Source: Caballeronia concitans (GTDB taxonomy: Bacteria; Pseudomonadota; Gammaproteobacteria; Burkholderiales; Burkholderiaceae). From it: a stretch of DNA of 64,000 nt. Below, in pieces: positions 36,198-44,392 of this stretch; position 1 is the stretch's first letter, and every line of letters begins with the position of its first letter. The notes beneath the pieces are model-generated. The model was given only the letters and a program-made list of their open reading frames with translations, searched no databases and was not told the origin of the DNA. A program made the translations under genes and the position numbers. The stretch spans positions 1 through 64,000 of the forward strand of contig NZ_FCNV02000001.1 of assembly GCF_001544615.1 (NCBI RefSeq), written 5' to 3'.

Positions 36198-36308
36198 GGT
36201 GACTCGCTCCATGTTGTATTGGGGGATTTCGCCGTTCTGACGACGGCGATGCCCGAGCATAACAACACCGAGGCGAATGGATGACGACGAATGCCGAAAA
36301 TAAGCGCT

Positions 36309-37409
36309 TCAGCGCGCCATGTCCGCCACGCGTTCGCCGATGGCGAGCGACGCCGTCAGCCCCGGCGATTCCATGCCGAACAGGTTCACGAGTCCCGGCA
36401 CGCCGTGCGCGGATTTGCCCTGGATCATGAAATCGGCGGCGGCCTGACCGGGGCCAGAGAGCTTAGGCCGGATGCCCGCGTAGGCCGGCTGCAACGCGTC
36501 GTCGGGGAGGCCGGGCCAGTACGCGCGGATCGCGGCGTAGAAGGAATCGGCGCGGCGCGGATCGACGTCGTAGTTCAGCGACGTCACCCATTCCACGTCG
36601 GGGCCGAATTTCGCCTGACCGCCCATGTCGATCGTCAGATGCACGCCGAGGCCGGCTTCGTTCGGCATCGGATAGATGAGACGCTCGAACGGCGCGCGCC
36701 CGCTCACGCTGAAGTAATTGCCCTTCGCGAAATAAAGCGGCGGCACGTGGCGGTCGTCGAGGCCGCGAATGCGCCGCGCGATGTCGTTCGCGTGCAGCCC
36801 CGCGCTGTTGATCAGATACGACGCCCTGAAGCGCGCGGGCGCGTCGCCGCCGGTTTCGACGATAAAGCAGCCTTCGCGCGCATCGATGTCGACGACCGGC
36901 GTATGGAACACGACGCCGGCGCCGTGATTTTCCGCATCGCCCTGGTACGCGAGCATGAGCTGATGGCTATCCACGATGCCCGTGCGCGGCGAATACACCG
37001 CTTCGACGCATTGCAGTTGCGGCTCCATTGCCAGCGCCTCTGCGCCGCTGACGCGAACGAGTCCTTCGACGCGATTCTCGATGCCCTTCTGCTCGAGCGC
37101 CGCGAGCTGCGGAATCTGGTTGCGCGCCGTCGCGACGAGCAGCTTCCCGCATTGCCGATGCGGCACGCCGTGCGCCGCGCAGTACTCGTAGAGCATTTCG
37201 CGTCCGCGCACGCAGAGTTCGGCCTTGAGCGAGCCGCGCGGATAGTAGATGCCGGCGTGAATCACTTCGCTGTTGCGCGAACTCGTGCCGACGCCGATGG
37301 CTTCGCCCGCTTCCAGCACGACGACTTCGCGCCCGCGCATCGCCAAAGCCCGCGCGATGGCGAGCCCGACGACGCCCGCCCCGATGACCACGCATTCGAT
37401 CCGATCCAT
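36309..37409 (-). CDS. FAD-dependent oxidoreductase, L-2-hydroxyglutarate oxidase-like
   Basis: The 366-residue DAO-superfamily protein starts with [20 protein letters not shown] and has the LhgO-type motif [15 protein letters not shown] and a late Gly-rich FAD contact ([12 protein letters not shown]). It probably oxidises a 2-hydroxyacid or amino acid. L-2-hydroxyglutarate is the best guess by motif. It is shorter than E. coli LhgO (about 420 residues). Single gene, 111 bases upstream of the HiPIP gene. Confidence 0.83.
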   Translation of the reverse strand: MDRIECVVIGAGVVGLAIARALAMRGREVVVLEAGEAIGVGTSSRNSEVIHAGIYYPRGSLKAELCVRGREMLYEYCAAHGVPHRQCGKLLVATARNQIPQLAALEQKGIENRVEGLVRVSGAEALAMEPQLQCVEAVYSPRTGIVDSHQLMLAYQGDAENHGAGVVFHTPVVDIDAREGCFIVETGGDAPARFRASYLINSAGLHANDIARRIRGLDDRHVPPLYFAKGNYFSVSGRAPFERLIYPMPNEAGLGVHLTIDMGGQAKFGPDVEWVTSLNYDVDPRRADSFYAAIRAYWPGLPDDALQPAYAGIRPKLSGPGQAAADFMIQGKSAHGVPGLVNLFGMESPGLTASLAIGERVADMAR

Positions 37410-37594
37410 GTCCCTTTCCGCGCCAACCCGATGCTAACTATTCTACGTGGGCAACTATTGCGCGTTGCACAACAAACGCACAGGGAAGGCGTCGTTTTCC
37501 GGTGCAATTCGGATAAAGCCAAGAATCCGGCCGCCAGAATACGAAAAAGACCGGTTTTCAGGCCGTTTCTGGCCGTTTTGCCATTTTCGGGGCG

Positions 37595-38572
37595 TCAGAA
37601 TCCCATCGATTTCCGGCGCGACTGGCGATCGAGCTGGATATCGCGCGCCTCGACGTGATGCCTTCCGTCGATGCGCGCGTTGCCGAACGCGTTGAGCATC
37701 GCGCGCCGCATGCCGCGCGGCGACGCTTGCGTGAGCGCATCGAGCGGCGCATCGCCGAGCGTTTCGGGAAAGCGCCCGCCCCACGCGTGCGCTTCGCGGA
37801 TCTCGGCGTAGATCGCCTGCCCGATGCGCCGCGCGCCGTCGCGGTCCGGCGCGGGAATCTCGTACACGTTCATGCGGTTCAGAAGCGGCTCGGGGATCGC
37901 GCGCGCGTCGTTGGCCGTCGCAATCCACACGATGTTGCCCGCGTTGATCGGCACCTCGGCGAATTCGTCGATGAACGCCTTCGCCGTGTCGTGCTCGAGC
38001 AGCGCGTAGAGCGCGCCCAGCGGATCGTATTGCGCGTCGCCGGTGGCCTTGTCGATTTCATCGACGGTGATGACGGGGTTCGCGTAGCTGCCGTTCACGA
38101 GCGCGTCGAACACCTTGCCGGGCTTCGCGTTGCGCCATTGCGACGACGCGCCCGACAGAATCCAGCCCGCCGTGAGCGAGCTCATCGCGACGTAATGCGA
38201 TGACGTGCCGAGCAGCCGCGCAAGCTGCTTCGCGAAATGCGTCTTGCCGATGCCCGGCTCGCCGAGCAGCAGCATCGGCATGAGTTCGAGGCGGTCGTCG
38301 GTTTCGAGGCACAGCGCGATCTGCTTGCGAATGTCGTCGAGCGGTTCGTCGAAATTCGGCAGCGAAGCCACGAGATCGTCGATGGAAGGCATGCGGTTGG
38401 GCTTCACGCAGAAGCGCAGATTGCCCACCTTCAGCATCTTTTCGTAGGTGGCGCGCAGCGCGTCGCTTGCGCCATCGGAGAGTTCGTTGAGCGCGGTTTC
38501 CACGTCGTCGAGACTGTAGACCTTACTGAACGATGCCACCGCCAGTTCCTGTTTCACCACGGCCGTCGTCAT
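37595..38572 (-). CDS. Lon-like AAA+ ATPase without protease domain
   Basis: The 325-residue protein has a complete AAA+ module: Walker A LLLGEPGIGKTHFAK, Walker B PVITVDEIDKATG, sensor 1 IVWIATANDARAI and sensor 2 SPRGMRRAML. The arrangement resembles Lon, but no Ser/Lys protease domain follows. A short N-terminal segment precedes the ATPase. It may remodel proteins; no client or partner is encoded next to it. ATG 38572 is chosen over an upstream in-frame start at 38629. Confidence 0.85.
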   Translation of the reverse strand: MTTAVVKQELAVASFSKVYSLDDVETALNELSDGASDALRATYEKMLKVGNLRFCVKPNRMPSIDDLVASLPNFDEPLDDIRKQIALCLETDDRLELMPMLLLGEPGIGKTHFAKQLARLLGTSSHYVAMSSLTAGWILSGASSQWRNAKPGKVFDALVNGSYANPVITVDEIDKATGDAQYDPLGALYALLEHDTAKAFIDEFAEVPINAGNIVWIATANDARAIPEPLLNRMNVYEIPAPDRDGARRIGQAIYAEIREAHAWGGRFPETLGDAPLDALTQASPRGMRRAMLNAFGNARIDGRHHVEARDIQLDRQSRRKSMGF

Positions 38573-38790
38573 GTCGCACCCCGTCTTTTGATTGATCGAC
38601 GATTCAGTGTATCGATGACAAAACCGCACGCAAGCGAGCAGTCCCGCGCGTCTGCTGCCAATCGAATGTTGTTGCTCGAAGCTGCAAGCCTAAGACGCCG
38701 GGCGCTAGTATCATCGTCGGGATCGATGCGCCGGGCGGGTTCGGAACGTGCTCCCGGACATGACTGACCCGCGCGCCGGAGAAGCTTTCA

Positions 38791-39321
38791 ATGACGAAAA
38801 CAAACCGCACCGCATTTCTGTATCCGATCCGATCCGCGCTTCTGTTGAGCGCCTGCCTCGCCGCGAGTCACGGCGTCCTCGCGCAAAGCGCGCCGCAGCC
38901 GGTCGACTGGGAGCTGCAGGTCGTGCGCGACGGCCAGCAGATCGACTCGTTTTCGGCGACGACGAACGTCGGCCAGGCGCGCACGGATACGCATCACGAT
39001 GTCGTGCAGAACCGCGTCGGCTGCGCCGACAAACCCGCGGGCGACATCGACCTGCAACGCACCGTCACCGTGTCGCCGACGCACGCGAGCGCCGACGACA
39101 TCACGCTCGCCATCGATGCGCAAGAGACGATCGAAGACGATGCGTCGCGTACTTCGACGTCCGGCTGCAAGGTGCCGCCGACGCCGCGTCAGGTGAGCGG
39201 CTCGCATCCCGGTCTCGTGGTGAAGCCGGGTGAATGGGCGCAGTGGCAGATCATCGACAGCAATCCGTCGCTGGCGTACCGGGTGCGCGCCAGCCTCGCT
39301 CCATCCGCGCCGGCCGAGTGA
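38791..39321 (+). CDS. Exported protein of unknown function (176 residues)
   Basis: A signal peptide (RSALLLSACLAASHGVLAQS, cleaved near LAQ-SA) precedes a beta-rich, acidic mature domain with two cysteines (VGCADKP and SGCKVPP) that may form a disulfide. It probably resides in the periplasm. It lies 32 bases upstream of the EEP-phosphatase gene on the same strand. No family recognised. Confidence 0.75.
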   Translation: MTKTNRTAFLYPIRSALLLSACLAASHGVLAQSAPQPVDWELQVVRDGQQIDSFSATTNVGQARTDTHHDVVQNRVGCADKPAGDIDLQRTVTVSPTHASADDITLAIDAQETIEDDASRTSTSGCKVPPTPRQVSGSHPGLVVKPGEWAQWQIIDSNPSLAYRVRASLAPSAPAE

Positions 39322-39353
39322 CCGGGCGTCGGCGCGTACAACACAACGAACGC

Positions 39354-40160
39354 ATGCGAAACCCAGAACATCTTCCGCCAGCACCGTCCGCGAAAGCGGT
39401 CACGCCGGATTTCACGGCGGTGAGCTGGAATCTGCACAAGGGCCGCTCGCCGCTCGGCCTGCGCGCGTGGAGCGCGATGCAGCGGTGGGTTCAGACCACC
39501 AACGCGGACGTCTACTTTCTTCAGGAAGCGATGGCGCGGCGGCTGCCGCAGCCGGTGCTCGCAAGCGGTTTCGGCAAGCCGCTTGCCGGTCCGCTCGACG
39601 ATGTCTGGCATTGCCAGGCCACCGAAATCGCCACCGCGCTCGAGTTGCAGATCGCGCTCGGGCCGAACGTGTTCAAGCCGTCGTGGCGGCACGGCAACGC
39701 GATTCTCTCGCCGCATCCGCTGGATCTTTCCGGGCGATGGGACATTTCCGCGCATCGCTTCGAAAAGCGCGGGTTGCTCGTCGCGCGTGCGACGTTCGCG
39801 GGCCGGGCGGTCACGCTGCTATGCGCGCATCTTGCGCTGACGCGTCAGGCGCGGCTGCGTCAGATGAACTGGATCGCGCACTGGATCGCGAAGGAAGCGC
39901 CGGACGGCCCGCTCGTGCTCGCCGGCGACTTCAACGACTGGCGCAACGACTCGGTGCCGCTCTTCGGCGAACTCGGCATGAACGAAGTGGCGACGATGCT
40001 CGGCGAATCCGGCCGCACGTTCCCCGCGTTTTCGCCGGCGCTCGCGCTCGACAAGATGTTCGTGCGCGGTCTCAGACCCGTCGAATGGCTCGTGCCGACG
40101 CAGGACACCGCGTGGCTCTCCGATCACCTGCCGTACATGGCGCGGCTGCGGGTCGAGTGA
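39354..40160 (+). CDS. Endonuclease/exonuclease/phosphatase (EEP) family protein
   Basis: The 268-residue protein has the EEP catalytic set: SWNLHKG (Asn), FLQEA (metal-binding Glu), LVLAGDFNDWRNDS (Asp/Asn) and the C-terminal LSDHLPYMARLRV (Asp/His pair). It could act on nucleic acid, phospholipid or phosphoinositide-like esters. There is no signal peptide. It converges with the receiver gene at 40168. Confidence 0.88.
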   Translation: MRNPEHLPPAPSAKAVTPDFTAVSWNLHKGRSPLGLRAWSAMQRWVQTTNADVYFLQEAMARRLPQPVLASGFGKPLAGPLDDVWHCQATEIATALELQIALGPNVFKPSWRHGNAILSPHPLDLSGRWDISAHRFEKRGLLVARATFAGRAVTLLCAHLALTRQARLRQMNWIAHWIAKEAPDGPLVLAGDFNDWRNDSVPLFGELGMNEVATMLGESGRTFPAFSPALALDKMFVRGLRPVEWLVPTQDTAWLSDHLPYMARLRVE

Positions 40161-40167
40161 GGGAAAG

Positions 40168-40560
40168 TCAGGCGCGCGCGAGCAGCGCCTCGATCTCGTC
40201 GATGGAAACGGGCTTCGTGAGGTGATGATCGAAGCCCGCATCGAGCGCGGTCTGACGGTCGGCGGCGCTGCCGTAGCCGGTGAGCGCGAGCAGCAACGCG
40301 TGGCGGGTCGCGTCGCGCTTGCGCATCTCGCGCGCCACGTCGAAGCCGCTCATTCCCGGCAAGCCGATATCCAGCACCACCACGTCGGGCCGGAATTCGT
40401 CGATGGAGGCGAGCGCGCGTGCGCCGTCGTGCTCGGTGCGCACTTCGTGGCCGAGCGCTTCGAGCAGCATCGACATGGCGAGCGCCGCGTCGGCGCTATC
40501 GTCGACGAGCAGAATGCGGCGGCTCTCCGTGCCGCCGTGCGCTCCGGCGCTGGTGGTCAT
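40168..40560 (-). CDS. Single-domain response regulator (CheY-like receiver)
   Basis: The 130-residue protein is a lone receiver: LLVDDSADAA, phospho-acceptor Asp in VVLDIGLP, Thr in LALTGYGS and Lys in LTKPVS. It is a clear paralogue of the protein at 30204, with the same hybrid-kinase-like LTG(W/Y)G loop. No output domain and no adjacent kinase. The ATG at 40560 follows a short non-conserved open stretch. Confidence 0.88.
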   Translation of the reverse strand: MTTSAGAHGGTESRRILLVDDSADAALAMSMLLEALGHEVRTEHDGARALASIDEFRPDVVVLDIGLPGMSGFDVAREMRKRDATRHALLLALTGYGSAADRQTALDAGFDHHLTKPVSIDEIEALLARA

Positions 40561-40688
40561 GCGTCCCCGCGATTTTGAGATGGCCCGGCCGACTGTAGCA
40601 TACGCTGCATAGAAACGATGAGACCGCAACGCCGTGACGCGACGGCTCTGCTATCGTGAATGTTTCGGCCGCATCGACGCGCTTTGCC

Positions 40689-41288
40689 ATGTTCGATCTA
40701 TTCGACGACATCCCCAAGCCCGACATCGCGTGGCACCCGGACTGGATCGCCGCGGACGCCGGTTCCGACCTGATGGGCGCGCTGATCGAGGAGGTGCGCT
40801 GGCAGCAGGACTTCATGAACACGCCGGGCGGACGCGTGCCGCTGCCGCGCCTGACCGCGTGGCAGGGCGAGCCCGACGCCGTCTATGTCTACTCGGGCAT
40901 CCGCAACGTGCCGCAGCCGTGGACGCCCGCCGTCGCGCAACTTCGCGATGCCGCGCAGGAAGCGGCCGGCGCGCGCTTCAACAGCGTGCTGCTCAACCGC
41001 TATCGCGGCGGGCTCGACAGCATGGGCTGGCACGCGGACAAGGAACGCGAGCTCGGGCCGGAGCCGGTGATCGCATCGGTGAGTCTGGGCGCGGCGCGCA
41101 GCTTCGAATTCCGCCACGTCCGCACGCACGCGACGCACACGCTGTCGCTCACGCACGGCAGCTTGCTCGTGATGCGCGGACGCACGCAGCTCGAATGGGT
41201 GCATCGCGTGCCGAAAGAGCCGGGCGCGCGCGGCGAGCGCATCAATCTCACGTTTCGCTGGGTGGATGCGTCGAAGGCGCGCCGCTGA
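40689..41288 (+). CDS. alkB: AlkB-type 2-oxoglutarate/Fe(II) dioxygenase
   Basis: The 199-residue protein has the AlkB iron site HxD (GMGWHADKERELGP) and a distal His in EWVHRVPKE, followed by RINLTFR with the 2-oxoglutarate-binding Arg. AlkB proteins demethylate alkylated bases in DNA or RNA. The short form resembles AlkB2/AlkB3-like members. ATG 40689 is used; a GTG at 40656 is in frame. It ends 1 base before the convergent RidA gene. Confidence 0.9.
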   Translation: MFDLFDDIPKPDIAWHPDWIAADAGSDLMGALIEEVRWQQDFMNTPGGRVPLPRLTAWQGEPDAVYVYSGIRNVPQPWTPAVAQLRDAAQEAAGARFNSVLLNRYRGGLDSMGWHADKERELGPEPVIASVSLGAARSFEFRHVRTHATHTLSLTHGSLLVMRGRTQLEWVHRVPKEPGARGERINLTFRWVDASKARR

Positions 41289-41289
41289 A

Positions 41290-41688
41290 TCAGGGCCGTT
41301 TCGCGACGAAATCGATCTCCACGAGCGCATCGCGCGCAAGCCCCGTCACGCCGATGCACGTACGCGCCGGCAGCGGCTTCGGCGCGAAATACGAGCGGTA
41401 GACGGCGTTCATCGCGTCGTAATCGCGCTTGAATTCGGTCAGGTAGATGCGCACGGACACGACGTTGTCGAGCGTGAGGCGAAGTCCCGTCAGCACGAGA
41501 ATCAGGTTGTCCATCACGCGCCGCGTTTGGGCCGCGATGCCTTCGGGCAGCGGCGCGCTGTCGTCGTCGGGATGCGTCGGCATCTGGCCGGTCAGAAAGA
41601 CCCAGCCGTCGGCTTCCGCCGCGTGCGAGAACGGGCCGACGGGCGTCGGCGCGGCGTCGATCATCGAGAATTTGGGCTGCGTGGTCAC
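41290..41688 (-). CDS. RidA/YjgF-family protein
   Basis: The 132-residue protein fits the RidA family, whose members hydrolyse reactive enamine/imine intermediates. Landmarks are APTPVGPFSHAAEADGWVFLTGQMP and the C-terminal PARTCIGVTGLARDALVEIDFVA, including the Arg and Glu of the active-site pocket. The start is GTG at 41688, supported by AAGGACA upstream; the first downstream ATG would cut into the fold. Confidence 0.9.
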   Translation of the reverse strand: MTTQPKFSMIDAAPTPVGPFSHAAEADGWVFLTGQMPTHPDDDSAPLPEGIAAQTRRVMDNLILVLTGLRLTLDNVVSVRIYLTEFKRDYDAMNAVYRSYFAPKPLPARTCIGVTGLARDALVEIDFVAKRP

Positions 41689-41858
41689 GTTATGTCCTTG
41701 GGGCTCGCGCTGATGACGTCGATCAGGCGCCCTGCACGTTAGCGCGACAAAATTCGCGCCGTGCGCAGAACTGTCGTTTGCACCGCTTCGATGCGAAGAT
41801 GACAGCCTTACAGTCGTACGACGCACACCGACAAGAACCCCGACCACGGAGCCACTCG

Positions 41859-42356
41859 ATGCTGCCCTACCCCGTCTTCACCGATGCCGTCCTGCGCATG
41901 CTGTGCGCGGTGCTGGTGGGCTGCATCATCGGCATCGACCGCGATCTGCACGGCAAACCGACCGGCATGAAAACGCTCGGGCTGGTGTCGCTCGGCGCGT
42001 GCATCGCCACGATGTGCGCAATGGGCTTCTCCACGCGCACGCTGTCCGACGACGCCGACGTGTCGCGCGTGGTGCAGGGCATCGTGACGGGCATCGGCTT
42101 TCTGGGCGCGGGCGTGATCATCCAGAATCAGGCGGAAAACCGGATTCGCGGCCTCACGACGGCGGCCTCGATCTGGGTCACGGCGGCGGTCGGCATTCTG
42201 TGCGGGCTCGGCGTGTGGAGTCTCGCGCTCGTTGCGACCGTCTTGCTGATCGCGCTCTTGATCGTGGGGCGCATCATCGAGAAAAGCCTGCATCGGCGAT
42301 GGATGCGCAAGCCGCCCGACGAACGCGCCGCGCACGGTCCGGTAGAAGAGGACTGA
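41859..42356 (+). CDS. MgtC/SapB-family membrane protein
   Basis: The 165-residue protein has four to five hydrophobic helices and the family motifs CIIGIDRDLHGKPTGMKTLGLVSLGAC and GFLGAGVIIQNQAENRIRGLTTAASIWVTAAVGILCG. It is the short, membrane-only form without the C-terminal ACT-like domain of virulence MgtC. Role may be magnesium or acid stress; not provable here. Confidence 0.9.
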   Translation: MLPYPVFTDAVLRMLCAVLVGCIIGIDRDLHGKPTGMKTLGLVSLGACIATMCAMGFSTRTLSDDADVSRVVQGIVTGIGFLGAGVIIQNQAENRIRGLTTAASIWVTAAVGILCGLGVWSLALVATVLLIALLIVGRIIEKSLHRRWMRKPPDERAAHGPVEED

Positions 42357-42363
42357 GCGGCGC

Positions 42364-42480
42364 GCGGCTCATGCAATCGAGTCCCGCGAGCTTGGCCGCG
42401 TAGAGCAGCGCATCGGCGCGCGCCATCAGCGCACCTTGAGCCGATGCGCCGCGACGCGCCAACTGACGTTCAGACGCCGC
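42364..42480 (-). pseudogene. Frameshifted remnant of a GGDEF (diguanylate cyclase) C-terminus
   Basis: Read on the minus strand, one frame gives RRLNVSWRVAAHRLK, matching the SIGVA strand near the end of GGDEF domains. After a frame change the next frame gives GALMARADALLYAAKLAGLD, matching the final ADxALYxAKxxGR helix. The two pieces are in the right order and distance, but no open frame joins them, and the GG(D/E)EF loop and everything upstream are gone. It is squeezed between mgtC and a terminator. Confidence 0.65.
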
Positions 42481-42485
42481 GCCAT

Positions 42486-42524
42486 GAAAAAACGCGGCGG
42501 ACCATGAGGCCCGCCGCGCCTTTC
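42486..42524 (-). terminator. Terminator of the small His/Arg/Glu-rich protein gene
   Basis: AACGCGGCGG and CCCGCCGCG pair; on the minus strand the stem is followed by TTTTTT. Confidence 0.85.
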
Positions 42525-42544
42525 GAAACCGGATTCGTTACCGC

Positions 42545-42829
42545 TTACCAACCGTGGCGATCGTGCCAGCGCTCTTCGCGGCGCATCTCGTGCCGCCAGT
42601 GACGTTCGCGCCGCTCGCGCCATTCGTGCTCGCGCCAGCCTTCGTCGCGATAGCCGTAGCCATAGCCATACGCGACCGGAGCCGGCTGCACGTACACCGG
42701 TTGCGCCGCGTAGTAGGCCGGCACGCCCACGCCTACCGCCACATCGACATGCGCAGAAGCCGATGCCGATATCGCAAGCGCCGCCATCCCCGCCAGCCCG
42801 ACCACCGTACCAAGCAGTTTCTTCTTCAT
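42545..42829 (-). CDS. Small exported protein with a His/Arg/Glu/Trp-rich tail (94 residues)
   Basis: A signal peptide ends near SASA-HV. The mature protein has a Tyr/Pro/Val segment with GYGYGYRDEGW and then a charged tail made of REHEWRER/RHWRHEMRREER-like units. Such tails can bind metal or polyanions, but nothing is proven. AGGGGGA precedes the ATG at 42829 and a good terminator follows. Similar YXXQPVYV-type small secreted proteins are common in Burkholderiaceae, as I recall. Confidence 0.8.
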   Translation of the reverse strand: MKKKLLGTVVGLAGMAALAISASASAHVDVAVGVGVPAYYAAQPVYVQPAPVAYGYGYGYRDEGWREHEWRERRERHWRHEMRREERWHDRHGW

Positions 42830-42945
42830 TTTGCTGTCCCCCTGCACCGAGTGCCGTGTGAGTGAGTGTAGTCTAGAAGGCGCGGCCGGACACAGGTGCA
42901 ACAGCGCTGCGAGAAAAGTAACGTGGCGTAACGGCCGCGTCGCGT

Positions 42946-43368
42946 TCAACGCACGCGCTTGCCGCTTTCGTCGATGACCACTTCGCCGTCTTCCTTCGTG
43001 AACGGTCCTTGTTGCGGCGAAGGCAGGATATCGATCACCAGTTCCGATGGCCGGCACAGCCGCGCGCCGATCGGCGTATCGACGAACGGGCGGTTGATGA
43101 GAATCGGATGCGCGAGCATGGCGTCGATGAGCTGATCGTCGGTGAGCGCGGGATCGCCCAGGCCGAGTTCCGCATACGGCGTGCCTTTCTCGCGCAGCGC
43201 GTCGCGCACGGAAAGACCGGCGCGCGCGATGAGCGCGGTGAGCGTCTCGCGGCTCGGCGGATGCGTCAGATACTCGACGACATTCGGCTCGATGCCCGCG
43301 TTGCGGATCAGCGCGAGCGTGTTGCGCGAGGTGCCGCATTTCGGGTTGTGATAGATGGTGACGGTCAT
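42946..43368 (-). CDS. arsC: Arsenate reductase, glutaredoxin-coupled type
   Basis: ArsC reduces arsenate to arsenite using glutathione/glutaredoxin. The 140-residue product has the catalytic Cys in YHNPKCGTSRNTLALI and the Arg-bearing downstream loops (LINRPFVDTPIGARLCRPSE). Length matches the E. coli plasmid enzyme. AAGGAGA supports the ATG. No arsB/acr3 pump or arsR gene is nearby, so it is probably the common stand-alone chromosomal copy. Confidence 0.93.
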   Translation of the reverse strand: MTVTIYHNPKCGTSRNTLALIRNAGIEPNVVEYLTHPPSRETLTALIARAGLSVRDALREKGTPYAELGLGDPALTDDQLIDAMLAHPILINRPFVDTPIGARLCRPSELVIDILPSPQQGPFTKEDGEVVIDESGKRVR

Positions 43369-43692
43369 CGCGTTCTCCTTCGGTTCTCAATCTTCGTAAA
43401 CGAATTGCATTCTATTGCCGACGCACGGCCAACACACGTCCAACACACGCCGTCGATGTCGCCCGCGCCCGCATCGCGTCATGTGCACGACTAAATCTCC
43501 GGCGTATAAGCGTATTTGCTGTTCATTGCGAAACGCGCCGCCTATAACGGAAATGCCGCAAGCGCGCGTCACGCGAAGCGGCGTGATGCACGAACGTCCG
43601 CACTGCGCGCTTTCGACGGCTGATGAGCAGCATATCGAATAGCGAACGGATGCGCGGCACTCGCGCGGCGCATCAATCAAGGAGTCGACGAC
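43369..43692. other. Intergenic region between arsC and a small secreted-protein gene
   Basis: About 320 bases between divergent genes. It contains AAGGAG (43680-43685) for the right-hand gene and AAGGAGA (minus strand) for arsC. I see no convincing promoter boxes, gene or repeat in the middle. Confidence 0.5.
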
Positions 43693-43986
43693 ATGAAATC
43701 CAGTCTGGCCATGACGGCGCTTGCCGTCTCGTTACTCGCTGCTGCGGGCGTCGCATCCGCGCAGCAAACCTACTATCGGACCGCGCAAGTGCCAGGGCAA
43801 GCCACGCCGGATACGTGGACGCAGCCCGGCACGATGCAGCAAGGCGCAAACATGCAAACGGGCGATGCATCGTATGGCGGCGTGCCGTCGACACGAGGCG
43901 GCGCCGGATCGATGAGCATGGGCGGCAGCCCCATCTCCAAGCCGTGCGTGCGCGGCCCTCAGTGCGATATCTTCTTCGGGAACTGA
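43693..43986 (+). CDS. Small secreted protein of unknown function (97 residues)
   Basis: A clear signal peptide (MTALAVSLLAAAGVASAQQ, cleaved after ASA) is followed by a Gln/Gly/Thr/Ser/Met-rich low-complexity mature region and a C-terminal CVRGPQCDIFFGN with two Cys that could pair. AAGGAG lies 8 bases before the ATG and a terminator-like hairpin follows. No family recognised. Confidence 0.75.
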   Translation: MKSSLAMTALAVSLLAAAGVASAQQTYYRTAQVPGQATPDTWTQPGTMQQGANMQTGDASYGGVPSTRGGAGSMSMGGSPISKPCVRGPQCDIFFGN

Positions 43987-44006
43987 TGCGTTGGCATCGG
44001 TGCATC

Positions 44007-44046
44007 GGGACGCGTCTCCCGCAATGGCGGACGCGCCCTTTTCCCT
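44007..44046 (+). terminator. Probable terminator after the small secreted-protein gene
   Basis: GGGACGCGTC and GGACGCGCCC pair imperfectly (one bulged A) and are followed by TTTT. Confidence 0.6.
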
Positions 44047-44062
44047 CTCCTCCGGATTCCCC

Positions 44063-44329
44063 ATGCACCGCGACGCGTTCCTCGCCCTTCTTCCCGCCGA
44101 AGGCTTTCACGAAGTCGTCACCGTCACGCGCGAGCCGAACGGTTCGCTCGATGCGCACACGCATCCGTTCGAAGCGAAAGCGCTGATCGTCGAAGGCGAA
44201 TTGACCATCCGCATCGGCGATGACGCGCGGCTGTATCGCGTGGGCGACATCTTTCATCTGCCCGCGAATGTCGAACATACGGAGCAGTATGGGCCGCACG
44301 GCGTGAGCTATCTCGTCGGGCGAAAGTAG
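44063..44329 (+). CDS. Cupin-domain protein (88 residues)
   Basis: A compact single cupin: motif 1 LDAHTHPFEAKALIVEGELTI supplies His, His and Glu ligands and motif 2 GDIFHLPANVEHTEQYG supplies the last His, so a metal site is likely. Substrate unknown. ATG 44063 is used; an in-frame ATG at 44024 lies inside the preceding terminator hairpin and is less likely. Confidence 0.85.
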   Translation: MHRDAFLALLPAEGFHEVVTVTREPNGSLDAHTHPFEAKALIVEGELTIRIGDDARLYRVGDIFHLPANVEHTEQYGPHGVSYLVGRK

Positions 44330-44392
44330 CGCGGCGCACGCGCGGACTTCCTGTTCGCTACACTCTTCACGGGTCCGGACAGGAGACGCCTC

